A stretch of DNA of 64,000 bases from Turritopsis dohrnii (GCA_027922465.2 BQMF02000120.1:62001-126000), one strand, 5' to 3'. Positions 46,280-58,756 are shown, counted from the stretch's first letter. Translations and numbers: made by a program. The notes: generated by a model from the letters alone, not told the origin.

Positions 46280-48789
46280 TCTTATTATAATAATCCGCGC
46301 TGTGTGTCACACTTTTATTTTAGAGAGTGACATATTTGTTTTTTTTTCACGGTCAAATCCTTCTTATTTTTTCCCTTTTCGTCGTAAAACCACGCCAAAG
46401 CGAGAGCGATTTTTTTGATTAGTATATGCTCCTCCGTTTTGTTATTTTGGTTTGCGCAGTGGAAATCAGCCGAAAAACGTCTTTGGAGGAGTGCGAGCAA
46501 TGCAACGTCTTCGTTCGAAATTTGTCAACGATCATTTCGTGAGCAAGAAACTTCGCGAAGAAGACGGGTTTCTTTTTGTATACGAATAATAAATTTGATT
46601 GTTTTAGGCAGCAAATCGACGAAAGAACTGACGAAGAAACACGAAGGTATTGTTATTATTATAAAACGTTTTATTATCGTGTTTATTGCTAAACTTTTAC
46701 TCTTATTAATAAAACAAGTGAGTTAGTTATTTGTTTACAATGAAAAATCATATTTAGATATACAGAAGAAGTGCAGTGAAGTTTTTAAAAGATAAGCTGC
46801 AGAAAGATCGAACGATTAATAAAAGAACAGGCAGCAGCATGTGTGTAAGTGATTAGTTAGCAGGTAGCACACATGCGTAGGTGAGTTTTTGAACAGATGT
46901 TTGTTTTTTTTTATATATATATAGGTTTTTTCAGATGAAAACCAAACGAAGAACGAGTGGAAGAAAGTCGTGCTGATTTTACGAATTTCTTTTTATAGTT
47001 ATCAAATAGTTATGGGAGTGCAGCAGTACAGAAGTAGTGTAGATGAAGTTGACATTGGTGAAAATGGTTTTACTTTTTTTCGGTGGAAAATTGTTTGGAA
47101 AAGATATAAAGTAATATACGTAAGTACATGAGTCAAACGGATTTAATAAATACAGCGTTAAAAGAGAATAAAAACAGAGTTAAAACGATCAGATCATAAA
47201 GATGCAGGTCCTACACGAGCAGTTACTGATTTGTTTTGGTAACGAACTGTTCCTTATTTTATTTATTTCAAAATGGCTCCACAGTTATGAAGTTACGAAG
47301 ATAGCATTTTTATGTCTTTCACTGTATAAAAATGGTAGTGAAATTGCAGTAGAAAACAAATAGAAAGTGTATGTTTACAATAGGAAAGTATGCTGGAAAG
47401 TTAATCGAGTGTTATTAATTTGTTTACAGGTATGAAATATAGAAAGTAAAAGAGTTTAGAAGTGTTTGATAATGGCTACAGAACATGATCAATATTGTTG
47501 TTTACTATCATGATGATGTGAATTGGTATTGAAAGGTAAAGTTAAAATAGTATCTATTTAGTTAAAACACAGTTAGTATTAGTGGATAAATAAAGGATAA
47601 GAGGGATGTTGTCTGTTGTGTTTTGAATTTTCCAGCGCAGAGGAGGAGCTTTGAACTGGAAATAAAAAATGGCTCCACGAATGTTTTCATATGTTAAAAA
47701 TTTTTCACTAATTCTGTCATTACGTTTGTGTTTTTAATTATTATTTTTAAGGTTAATATATTTTCAAAGTTTCTTTTACTTTGTTTTGTTTTTCTTTAGA
47801 TTTCGTCATAGCATGATTAGGTTTTTTGTATATGTTTTTTGAATGTTTTCATCTGTTAAGTAGAAATGAAGCACATGATGGGTTATAATGTTGAGAGGGT
47901 TACTTAAGAGAAGAATGGATTATGTAATTTAAATGACTGTGCAATGAAACTATCCTACAACAAATAAGCGTTGTTGGCTGTATTTTTCTAAGTTTATATT
48001 TTATCGCATTTATGCATATTTTGTGTTATGGTAATCGTTTACGTACTATGCCTAGGTATATAACTTTGGCTGTATGATTTTATTTGTGACTTTTTATCTT
48101 CTGTGTAAATTTTTGTTCTTAGTTATTGTTTTTAGGATAAATGCGTACTTGAATTTCCTTTTTTTTTTGTTTTGTTTTTTTTTTATTTTCGGTATTACAA
48201 TTGAAATATTATTCTTTTAGGCAATAATAAAAAAAGCACAAAGAAATGAAACTCATGGTTTTAATCATGATGTTGATGGTTTTGGGAAGAACTAAATATA
48301 TCATTTCAAAAATTCATTAATGATTGCAGTCCAGTAGTAACTTTTGAACGAAAGAAAAAGTTGGAAGGTATCATTTTTGTAATATTATTCAATGTTTGGT
48401 TTTGTATGTCTGGGTTAACGGTTCTGAGTTATATATTGCGTTTTTTTACATTAAAGTTACTTCTCTTCTGCGTATAGATATAATATTCTGAGCCATATTG
48501 CTATTTGTTTCTGTTTTAAATCTTCTGAATGTAAGAAATGATTCTGAAATCGGTTCTGAGTTATATATTGCGTTTTTTTACATGCGTTTTTTTACATTAA
48601 AGTTACTTCTCTTCTGCGTATAGATATAATATTCTGAGCCATATTGCTATTTGTTTCTGTTTTAAATCTTCTGAATGTAAGAAATGAATTAAAAAATTAA
48701 TGCCTGAAAAGAAACTTTTACATGAGTTAAATTCTGCGACACAACGCATACTGAACATGGGTGGCGAGCGACGCCGCCTGGGCGGCTAG
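46280..48789 (+). mobile_element. Helitron copy H1 (nonautonomous)
   Basis: Starts TCTTATTATAATAATCCGCG directly after A and ends with the hairpin GCCGCC-TGG-GCGGC and CTAG, followed by T: the A/T insertion, 5' TC, 3' hairpin and CTAG pattern of Helitrons. 2510 bp. No Rep or helicase frame is visible. Has a 146-bp internal duplication near its 3' end (TTCTGAGTTATATATTGCG block) that H2 lacks. Confidence 0.88.
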
Positions 48790-49038
48790 TATTCTAATAA
48801 TCAAGTATGCCGACGATACGGTACTGTACACAGCTAACAGCGACATCCTCATCATCGAACAGAATTCGTCTCTTGATCTTGAAGCACTAGCAGCATGGTT
48901 TACTGAAAATGAGCTTGTGCTAAATTTGAAAAAAGGGAAAACTGAATGCATGCTTTTTGGCACTGCGAAACGATTGGCAAACGTTCCCAGATCGTTCCAC
49001 AGCTGTCGTACAAGGATAACCATATAAACGTCACCACA
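48790..49038 (+). pseudogene. LINE reverse-transcriptase fragment between H1 and H2
   Basis: Plus-strand translation reads IKYADDTVLYTANSD, then LDLEALAAWFTENELVLNLKK and KTECMLFG. This is the RT palm with the catalytic YADD box and the following motif of a CR1/Jockey/Rex-like LINE. It has no start, no thumb and no endonuclease. It abuts CTAG of H1 on one side and A/TC of H2 on the other, so it is either the old target DNA or a captured piece. Confidence 0.8.
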
Positions 49039-51402
49039 TCTTATTATAATAATCCGCGCTGTGTGTCACACTTTTATTTTAGAGAGTGACATATTTGTTT
49101 TTTTTTCACGGTCAAATCCTTCTTATTTTTTCCCTTTTCGTCGTAAAACCACGCCAAAGCGAGAGCGATTTTTTTGATTAGTATATGCTCCTCCGTTTTG
49201 TTATTTTGGTTTGCGCAGTGGAAATCAGCCGAAAAACGTCTTTGGAGGAGTGCGAGCAATGCAACGTCTTCGTTCGAAATTTGTCAACGATCATTTCGTG
49301 AGCAAGAAACTTCGCGAAGAAGACGGGTTTCTTTTTGTATACGAATAATAAATTTGATTGTTTTAGGCAGCAAATCGACGAAAGAACTGACGAAGAAACA
49401 CGAAGGTATTGTTATTATTATAAAACGTTTTATTATCGTGTTTATTGCTAAACTTTTACTCTTATTAATAAAACAAGTGAGTTAGTTATTTGTTTACAAT
49501 GAAAAATCATATTTAGATATACAGAAGAAGTGCAGTGAAGTTTTTAAAAGATAAGCTGCAGAAAGATCGAACGATTAATAAAAGAACAGGCAGCAGCATG
49601 TGTGTAAGTGATTAGTTAGCAGGTAGCACACATGCGTAGGTGAGTTTTTGAACAGATGTTTGTTTTTTTTTATATATATATAGGTTTTTTCAGATGAAAA
49701 CCAAACGAAGAACGAGTGGAAGAAAGTCGTGCTGATTTTACGAATTTCTTTTTATAGTTATCAAATAGTTATGGGAGTGCAGCAGTACAGAAGTAGTGTA
49801 GATGAAGTTGACATTGGTGAAAATGGTTTTACTTTTTTTCGGTGGAAAATTGTTTGGAAAAGATATAAAGTAATATACGTAAGTACATGAGTCAAACGGA
49901 TTTAATAAATACAGCGTTAAAAGAGAATAAAAACAGAGTTAAAACGATCAGATCATAAAGATGCAGGTCCTACACGAGCAGTTACTGATTTGTTTTGGTA
50001 ACGAACTGTTCCTTATTTTATTTATTTCAAAATGGCTCCACAGTTATGAAGTTACGAAGATAGCATTTTTATGTCTTTCACTGTATAAAAATGGTAGTGA
50101 AATTGCAGTAGAAAACAAATAGAAAGTGTATGTTTACAATAGGAAAGTATGCTGGAAAGTTAATCGAGTGTTATTAATTTGTTTACAGGTATGAAATATA
50201 GAAAGTAAAAGAGTTTAGAAGTGTTTGATAATGGCTACAGAACATGATCAATATTGTTGTTTACTATCATGATGATGTGAATTGGTATTGAAAGGTAAAG
50301 TTAAAATAGTATCTATTTAGTTAAAACACAGTTAGTATTAGTGGATAAATAAAGGATAAGAGGGATGTTGTCTGTTGTGTTTTGAATTTTCCAGCGCAGA
50401 GGAGGAGCTTTGAACTGGAAATAAAAAATGGCTCCACGAATGTTTTCATATGTTAAAAATTTTTCACTAATTCTGTCATTACGTTTGTGTTTTTAATTAT
50501 TATTTTTAAGGTTAATATATTTTCAAAGTTTCTTTTACTTTGTTTTGTTTTTCTTTAGATTTCGTCATAGCATGATTAGGTTTTTTGTATATGTTTTTTG
50601 AATGTTTTCATCTGTTAAGTAGAAATGAAGCACATGATGGGTTATAATGTTGAGAGGGTTACTTAAGAGAAGAATGGATTATGTAATTTAAATGACTGTG
50701 CAATGAAACTATCCTACAACAAATAAGCGTTGTTGGCTGTATTTTTCTAAGTTTATATTTTATCGCATTTATGCATATTTTGTGTTATGGTAATCGTTTA
50801 CGTACTATGCCTAGGTATATAACTTTGGCTGTATGATTTTATTTGTGACTTTTTATCTTCTGTGTAAATTTTTGTTCTTAGTTATTGTTTTTAGGATAAA
50901 TGCGTACTTGAATTTCCTTTTTTTTTTGTTTTGTTTTTTTTTTATTTTCGGTATTACAATTGAAATATTATTCTTTTAGGCAATAATAAAAAAAGCACAA
51001 AGAAATGAAACTCATGGTTTTAATCATGATGTTGATGGTTTTGGGAAGAACTAAATATATCATTTCAAAAATTCATTAATGATTGCAGTCCAGTAGTAAC
51101 TTTTGAACGAAAGAAAAAGTTGGAAGGTATCATTTTTGTAATATTATTCAATGTTTGGTTTTGTATGTCTGGGTTAACGGTTCTGAGTTATATATTGCGT
51201 TTTTTTACATTAAAGTTACTTCTCTTCTGCGTATAGATATAATATTCTGAGCCATATTGCTATTTGTTTCTGTTTTAAATCTTCTGAATGTAAGAAATGA
51301 ATTAAAAAATTAATGCCTGAAAAGAAACTTTTACATGAGTTAAATTCTGCGACACAACGCATACTGAACATGGGTGGCGAGCGACGCCGCCTGGGCGGCT
51401 AG
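49039..51402 (+). mobile_element. Helitron copy H2 (nonautonomous)
   Basis: 2364 bp, preceded by A, with TC...hairpin...CTAG ends identical to H1. Nearly identical to H1 throughout except for the missing 146-bp duplication. It is followed with no gap by H3. Confidence 0.88.
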
Positions 51403-51509
51403 TCTTATTATAATAATCCGCGCTGTGTGTCACACTTTTATTTTAGAGAGTGACATATTTGTTTTTTTTTCACGGTCAAATCCTTCTTATTTTTTCCCTT
51501 TTCGTCGTA

Positions 51510-51513
<4 letters not shown>

Positions 51514-51577
<64 letters not shown>

Positions 51578-54461
51578 ATTGCTTATTCAATTAAATTATA
51601 TACTACATGATAATTCTTCCCAATCACAATAATTCGATCATTAATAACCTTCTGCACACCAATTCAAGGAAGTTAATAAATTTAAACAATCGGTTTAGAA
51701 ATGTTCTCTGCTATTTCGATGTCTTGAAGCTCGAGATTTGTAGCATTTTTGGCATATATGCTTCTAGAATCACGTACGCAAAGCAGCATTGATCGCAACA
51801 GAGCGAAGTTGATCTTTGTTTTTAACCACGATGATACCAACGACTTCGATAAATGTCTTTTCTCAGCTAGGAGATCTGCAAGTCTTGAATAGAATATACG
51901 ACATTCGTTGCCCATACCACCATTCGTACTGAACACTAAAGGAGAGAAACTACCTTGTTCCACTTGAAGGACTCTTTCGTTATAATGGCGTTTTTTTCTC
52001 CAATTCGTTCTTCACGTAACATTGTTTGAGCGCTTGATTCTTGTATCTTGCAGCATTAGGGTCAAAAACTCTGATGTCAAGAAATGTTTTTTGACCCTTG
52101 ATCCAGAAGCTACTAACGCTTACGTCTAATCTTGCACCATCCTGACATTTTGCAGTGCTTTGGGTGAATTCTTCGCCTGTTAATGTTGTCAAGACAGGTT
52201 CAACTTCGACGTCCTTACACACCTCATTTAGAAGTTTTGCCGTGATGTCTCTCAACTCATTGTGTCTAAGTGTGATGAAGCCACCCTTTTTACAAGACAT
52301 GGAATGATCTACGTCAAATTTCATCCCACATGCACATCTTGTAGGCAGATTTGGCAACGGCCAATTGTATCGTATTCTGATGGCATCCCAAAACTCTTGT
52401 TTAGTTAGTGTGTAATCATGATCTTTTAGCGGAACGGTATTCAACCAATATGAAGATCCAGGCTCTTGAGCCAAATCATTTTGTCGTCTCTGTCCATCAT
52501 TCAAAAACTGTCGTACTTCTTCAAGTTTCCGTTGATAGTAATCCTTTCGATTGTTCTTTACCTCGGCTCTTAACCTGCTTTTCTCATCTTCGTCACCCTC
52601 ATATCCTTTTTCTTGTCTAATGACAGATTTCACAAGTGGTTTTGTTATTTTTCTGGAACTTTCATATTCTCTTGCAGAAATATTGGTAAGAATGTCTAAA
52701 CCAAGACCACCAAGCCTGACAGGAAGTGCAAGGAGATGCCTTTCATTGTCGGAACATTGATGTCCTCCCGTTATAGCTGGGATGAAGCTGTTTCGCATTA
52801 CATTTTCTATTGGTTGTAGACAGTCAGCAGTGTTTGGAATAGTTCTTAAGAAATATGTGAATTTTCCTCGATAACCATGAACATATGCAGAGTAAGCAGC
52901 TTGTGGTTGCATCTCAGCAATCCTTGACAATAGCTGTATTTCCTTCGACCAATTTGTAACAAGTTGACTCACATATTCATCTTTGTAATCCTGGCTTCCA
53001 ATCACCGCTCCCAGATGTCTCTTGCCAGCCGATGTTATGTTCACATTAGTGCCGGAGAACGCAATCCTTGCTTCTTCTAATTTATCCGCTTTTACCACAA
53101 TGTATGACTTCGACGGCTTTGGGTTGTAGCCATATTTCGGTCCAACCTCAATAAGTTTGTCCCACCATTCTCTAAGATGCTGTATTGAACCTGCACTTGT
53201 CAAATCATCAGCAAAAGCAACAAGCTTTGTTTCGTTATCTTCACTAAGCATATCTCGTATCAAGGGAACTAAGCCAAGAGCATAGGTAGCCATCGCCGTA
53301 GGGTCACCTTGAGTAGTACCTTCTTGAGACGAAATTTCCTGGCCGCCAATTATAAATAATCTAGCAGGAACATTGTAGCAGTTGTAGATAAAGGTTGAAA
53401 TTTCTGGACATATATAACGGATATTATGAAGTAATGCCTTCCGATTGATTGAATTGAAGGCATTCTCAGCATCCACCATTAAGACGGCTTCCGTCGAATT
53501 CATCTGAAAAACATCGTGCATTGCATGTATAGCGGCTTCACCACCAGATTCATGACCACTGCATAATTGAAGACTACCGGCTGCTTTTCTAACGTCATCT
53601 TTAACAACTTTCATTACTACTTTACCAGCTATCCTTCTTAACACTTCTCCTACTCCAATAGGGCGTAAACCAGGGTTTTTATCCAGTGGAATTAATCTGC
53701 ATGCTAGAAAAGCTTCCATTGAAGTATTCCCATCTTTGTGGTCTTCTTTCTCTGTGCAAAGTTTCTTAATCAACTCAGCAAATGCTTTACGTAAGTCCGA
53801 ACTAACAGACCCATAATGGTTCGAGGCTAGAATTCTACGCCATCCATCGGCATCCATCCCTGAAGGTCCCGAGCCTCCTTTCGTTTTGATTGCTGCCTGC
53901 TTAACTAATTCATCGTCAATTGCTTCATATATAATAGGGTGAACCTCTGGTACCTCACCTTCCAAGAGGACATCTTGAGAAGCATCTTTACCATCAGGAT
54001 GTTTTTGATGCAACTGATTTAGTGTCGCATCATTTAGTGGTAACACACCATTCGACATATTGTTAGTTAGCAGCTTCAGGGCTCCGTTAATGTTGCCTTT
54101 CGACATCAATTTTTGAAACTCCTTGGACAGTTGAGCAATATTTCTTTTTCTGTTTAGCGATGTAAGTCTGATTTGGATCGATTCAGCTTCAAATAATAGA
54201 ACTTTAATGTCACCTTTCTGCCATAGATCCAATCTTCTCTCTAATGCTTTAATATGGTCTTTTGTTTTTGATGATTTGTTGGGTTTCTGGAGTAGTAAAC
54301 TTGGCATCAGATGAATAGCTTTCATTGCTATTTTTCCCAAAGGTGAGTCAGAGTTCCAAGCGTTTATAAGTCGTGTTATCTCCATGATGTAAGATTTTCC
54401 AGCAGAGCCGGTTGGTAATAAGAAAAGATTTTTTCTCCAGTATACAATTTTTTCATAAGCG
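51514..54461 (-). mobile_element. 5'-truncated RLE-type LINE inserted in H3
   Basis: Antisense insertion flanked by the 15-bp duplication TTTTCGTCGTAAAAC (51499-51513; 54462-54476). Its 3' end is a 62-base T run on this strand (51514-51575), that is, a poly(A) tail. This is the standard signature of target-primed reverse transcription. The 5' end at 54461 starts inside the coding region, so the copy is truncated. Confidence 0.92.
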
Positions 54462-54586
54462 TTTTCGTCGTAAAACCACGCCAAAGCGAGAGCGATTTTT
54501 TTGATTAGTATATGCTCCTCCGTTTTGTTATTTTGGTTTGCGCAGTGGAAATCAGCCGAAAAACGTCTTTGGAGGAGTGCGAGCAA
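51682..54586 (-). pseudogene. Reverse transcriptase with zinc knuckle and restriction-like endonuclease (frameshifted)
   Basis: The main open frame is 51980-54586 (868 codons). Only residues from about 42 are LINE sequence; the first 41 or so come from the flanking Helitron antisense strand. RT signature: VDAENAFN (371-378), QGDP (426-429), FADD (458-461). Near the C-terminus a CxC...H...C knuckle (C751, C753, H761, C765) is followed by RHN (774-776), DARLDV and FLDIRV. This arrangement fits the R2-like restriction-like endonuclease of RLE-type LINEs. The frame breaks after ELEKK in a run of seven A (minus strand). One base fewer would join it to the frame at 51682-51963 (VEQGSFSPLVFSTNGGMG...). 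The break could be a real indel or a homopolymer error. Resemblance to a large cnidarian/lancelet family is from memory. Confidence 0.85.
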
Positions 54587-56874
54587 TGCAACGTCTTCGT
54601 TCGAAATTTGTCAACGATCATTTCGTGAGCAAGAAACTTCGCGAAGAAGACGGGTTTCTTTTTGTATACGAATAATAAATTTGATTGTTTTAGGCAGCAA
54701 ATCGACGAAAGAACTGACGAAGAAACACGAAGGTATTGTTATTATTATAAAACGTTTTATTATCGTGTTTATTGCTAAACTTTTACTCTTATTAATAAAA
54801 CAAGTGAGTTAGTTATTTGTTTACAATGAAAAATCATATTTAGATATACAGAAGAAGTGCAGTGAAGTTTTTAAAAGATAAGCTGCAGAAAGATCGAACG
54901 ATTAATAAAAGAACAGGCAGCAGCATGTGTGTAAGTGATTAGTTAGCAGGTAGCACACATGCGTAGGTGAGTTTTTGAACAGATGTTTGTTTTTTTTTAT
55001 ATATATATAGGTTTTTTCAGATGAAAACCAAACGAAGAACGAGTGGAAGAAAGTCGTGCTGATTTTACGAATTTCTTTTTATAGTTATCAAATAGTTATG
55101 GGAGTGCAGCAGTACAGAAGTAGTGTAGATGAAGTTGACATTGGTGAAAATGGTTTTACTTTTTTTCGGTGGAAAATTGTTTGGAAAAGATATAAAGTAA
55201 TATACGTAAGTACATGAGTCAAACGGATTTAATAAATACAGCGTTAAAAGAGAATAAAAACAGAGTTAAAACGATCAGATCATAAAGATGCAGGTCCTAC
55301 ACGAGCAGTTACTGATTTGTTTTGGTAACGAACTGTTCCTTATTTTATTTATTTCAAAATGGCTCCACAGTTATGAAGTTACGAAGATAGCATTTTTATG
55401 TCTTTCACTGTATAAAAATGGTAGTGAAATTGCAGTAGAAAACAAATAGAAAGTGTATGTTTACAATAGGAAAGTATGCTGGAAAGTTAATCGAGTGTTA
55501 TTAATTTGTTTACAGGTATGAAATATAGAAAGTAAAAGAGTTTAGAAGTGTTTGATAATGGCTACAGAACATGATCAATATTGTTGTTTACTATCATGAT
55601 GATGTGAATTGGTATTGAAAGGTAAAGTTAAAATAGTATCTATTTAGTTAAAACACAGTTAGTATTAGTGGATAAATAAAGGATAAGAGGGATGTTGTCT
55701 GTTGTGTTTTGAATTTTCCAGCGCAGAGGAGGAGCTTTGAACTGGAAATAAAAAATGGCTCCACGAATGTTTTCATATGTTAAAAATTTTTCACTAATTC
55801 TGTCATTACGTTTGTGTTTTTAATTATTATTTTTAAGGTTAATATATTTTCAAAGTTTCTTTTACTTTGTTTTGTTTTTCTTTAGATTTCGTCATAGCAT
55901 GATTAGGTTTTTTGTATATGTTTTTTGAATGTTTTCATCTGTTAAGTAGAAATGAAGCACATGATGGGTTATAATGTTGAGAGGGTTACTTAAGAGAAGA
56001 ATGGATTATGTAATTTAAATGACTGTGCAATGAAACTATCCTACAACAAATAAGCGTTGTTGGCTGTATTTTTCTAAGTTTATATTTTATCGCATTTATG
56101 CATATTTTGTGTTATGGTAATCGTTTACGTACTATGCCTAGGTATATAACTTTGGCTGTATGATTTTATTTGTGACTTTTTATCTTCTGTGTAAATTTTT
56201 GTTCTTAGTTATTGTTTTTAGGATAAATGCGTACTTGAATTTCCTTTTTTTTTGTTTTGTTTTTTTTTTATTTTCGGTATTACAATTGAAATATTATTCT
56301 TTTAGGCAATAATAAAAAAAGCACAAAGAAATGAAACTCATGGTTTTAATCATGATGTTGATGGTTTTGGGAAGAACTAAATATATCATTTCAAAAATTC
56401 ATTAATGATTGCAGTCCAGTAGTAACTTTTGAACGAAAGAAAAAGTTGGAAGGTATCATTTTTGTAATATTATTCAATGTTTGGTTTTGTATGTCTGGGT
56501 TAACGGTTCTGAGTTATATATTGCGTTTTTTTACATTAAAGTTACTTCTCTTCTGCGTATAGATATAATATTCTGAGCCATATTGCTATTTGTTTCTGTT
56601 TTAAATCTTCTGAATGTAAGAAATGATTCTGAAATCGGTTCTGAGTTATATATTGCGTTTTTTTACATGCGTTTTTTTACATTAAAGTTACTTCTCTTCT
56701 GCGTATAGATATAATATTCTGAGCCATATTGCTATTTGTTTCTGTTTTAAATCTTCTGAATGTAAGAAATGAATTAAAAAATTAATGCCTGAAAAGAAAC
56801 TTTTACATGAGTTAAATTCTGCGACACAACGCATACTGAACATGGGTGGCGAGCGACGCCGCCTGGGCGGCTAG

Positions 56875-57440
56875 TCTTATTATAATAATCCGCGATTGTG
56901 CATACCACTTTTATTTTAGAGAGTGATATATTTAGTTTAAATTTACGGTCATCGTCCTCTTATGTGCGCGTAAAACCACGTAGATGCGGGAGACACTTTT
57001 TTCACGATCATTCCAAAAGCACGTGGCATCATTTGACGTCAGTTTTTTTATGATCACGGGGAATCATTGCATTGCATCCCCAATCGAACGCGACGTTTTT
57101 GGGGAAATATCTCCAGAACCAATAGGGATAACTGACGTTTTTTAGGGTCGGTGACACGGGTGATGGAGTGACGCAACATTTGGTCCTAAATTTTATTTTG
57201 TACTGCGGATATGACGTCATCACAATCTTTGACCGATGATATCTCTGCAACGGTTGGTCGTAGCGAAACGATCCCATACATTTTTTTGATCAGTTTTTCG
57301 AGCTCTACAACATGGTTACATTTTCCGTTTCCAATTCCTAAATTGAAATTTTCATCACGGGGATTGTTCACGCGAAAGGCGATTTTGACCCATCCTTTTC
57401 GAAGTTAAGTTCGGTAAAAAAGTTTTACCCGGGATACTAG
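56875..57440 (+). mobile_element. Helitron-like copy H4 (short)
   Basis: 566 bp, starting TCTTATTATAATAATCCGCG right after CTAG of H3 and ending GGTAAAA-AAG-TTTTACC hairpin, CGGGATACTAG. The 5' end is shared with H1-H3 but the 3' end differs, so it is a second subfamily. No coding content. Confidence 0.78.
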
Positions 57441-58695
57441 TCTACTTATAATAATCCGCAATCGTGTGCAACACATTTAACTTAGAGAGTGTTTGTTTTT
57501 GTTTTTTTTTAACGGTCAAAATCTTCTTAATCGTGGTCATATAGCGGCAGTTCGACCACGCAAGACACATTCACGATTAGTATAATAGCACGGGGCATCT
57601 AACGTCAGTTATTTTTAAGCCAATCAAAACGCAAGAAATTATTTTTTCGCCGTTTTGATTGGCTGCCGACGGAATCCGTTAGTAAATCCCGTAGTCTACA
57701 GACAGTTTAACACGAAGCAGACGAAGGTGAAAGGTGAAAGGTTTACTACACTTACTGGAAAGAAAAGAAAGTTTACAGAGGTGTTTAGTGTATGTTTATA
57801 GTAGAAAATCTTCTGCAAAATAGAGAAAGTTACCTCACATAAGCATAAAAGCAGTTTTTCCAAACGAAGAAAGTAGTTTTATGTTTTTTTCAGTGTATAA
57901 ATATGGTAGCGTAATTTCAGTGGAAAAGAAATAGCAGAAGAAAGTGTTTTAAGTATATGTTTATAGTAGGAAAGTGTGCTGGAAAGTAGTAGTTTAAATT
58001 AGTAGTAGTTTAAAGTATTATTATTTTGTTTTCAGATATGGAAAGTAAAGAGTTTATAAGTGTTTGAAAATGGCTGCAGAAGATGTTGTTGTTTACTAAC
58101 ACGATGATGTGAATTAGTATGGATAGGTATATTCTCTTTGTTTGAAGTTAAACCAAAGTTAAAATATTATAGATCAATTTAGTTAGAACACAGTTTAATT
58201 ATCCAGCATTTTTGTTGTTTTCCTGTACGCACAATTTATTTTTACTACTATCATGAAAGATGTATTATGAATATTTTGATGTGTGTCAGATCTTCCGATT
58301 AAAAAGTTTTTCTGTTCATAACTCCAGTGTTGATAGTGAACTAAAAATGCTTTAGCTGGAATACCTAGAGTTTCTTAATTAAAAGGGTAAGAAGTGTTTT
58401 TTTTTTTCGTATTGACGTTAGATTTTTCATCACGGGCAACCATTGCATTGCATCTTCAATCGATACATTTGAAGTGAAGAAAGCCGATGCACACGCAGCG
58501 CGTATTTTTATTTTTGATGGGTTTAAGATCTTCCAAGTAAAACGACTGTTCTGCGCTCCTATATCTAAAGTTTAAAGTACTTACAGCACTGATACCCTTT
58601 CTGTTCGTCATGCTGTGATTTAATTTTTCGAAACCATTTTTGAGACGTCACTTTCAGAATTAAAACCCGTAAAAATTTTTTACACGGGATACTAG
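57441..58695 (+). mobile_element. Helitron-like copy H5
   Basis: 1255 bp, starting TCTACTTATAATAATCCGC right after CTAG of H4 and ending CCCGTAAAAATTTTTTACACGGG-type hairpin, ATACTAG, followed by T. The middle (for example GTATATGTTTATAGTAGGAA, GGAAAGTAAAGAGTTTATAA) is homologous to the middle of H1-H3. It is therefore a relative with an intermediate structure. Confidence 0.78.
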
Positions 58696-58756
58696 TCTAT
58701 AATCTATAATCGATAATCTATAACCTATAATCTATAATCTATAACCTATAATCTAT
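58696..58756. repeat. TATAATC tandem repeat, right side of the Helitron array
   Basis: Degenerate CTATAATCTATAATC-type repeat matching in kind the AT repeat left of H1. The whole 12.4-kb array seems to sit in one such microsatellite. Confidence 0.75.

Larger units (their letters stand above)
51403..56874 (+). mobile_element. Helitron copy H3 interrupted by a LINE
   Basis: 5472 bp. Subtracting the 2948-bp LINE and its 15-bp target duplication leaves 2509 bp, matching H1 (2510 bp) including the 146-bp duplication. Starts TCTTATT immediately after CTAG of H2 and ends at CTAG 56871-56874. Confidence 0.9.

Noticed and set aside
46415..46726. 103-residue frame present in H1, H2 and H3
   Set aside because: Identical only because the Helitrons are near-identical copies. 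Composition is basic and low in complexity, with no domain; there is no sign of selection on codons.
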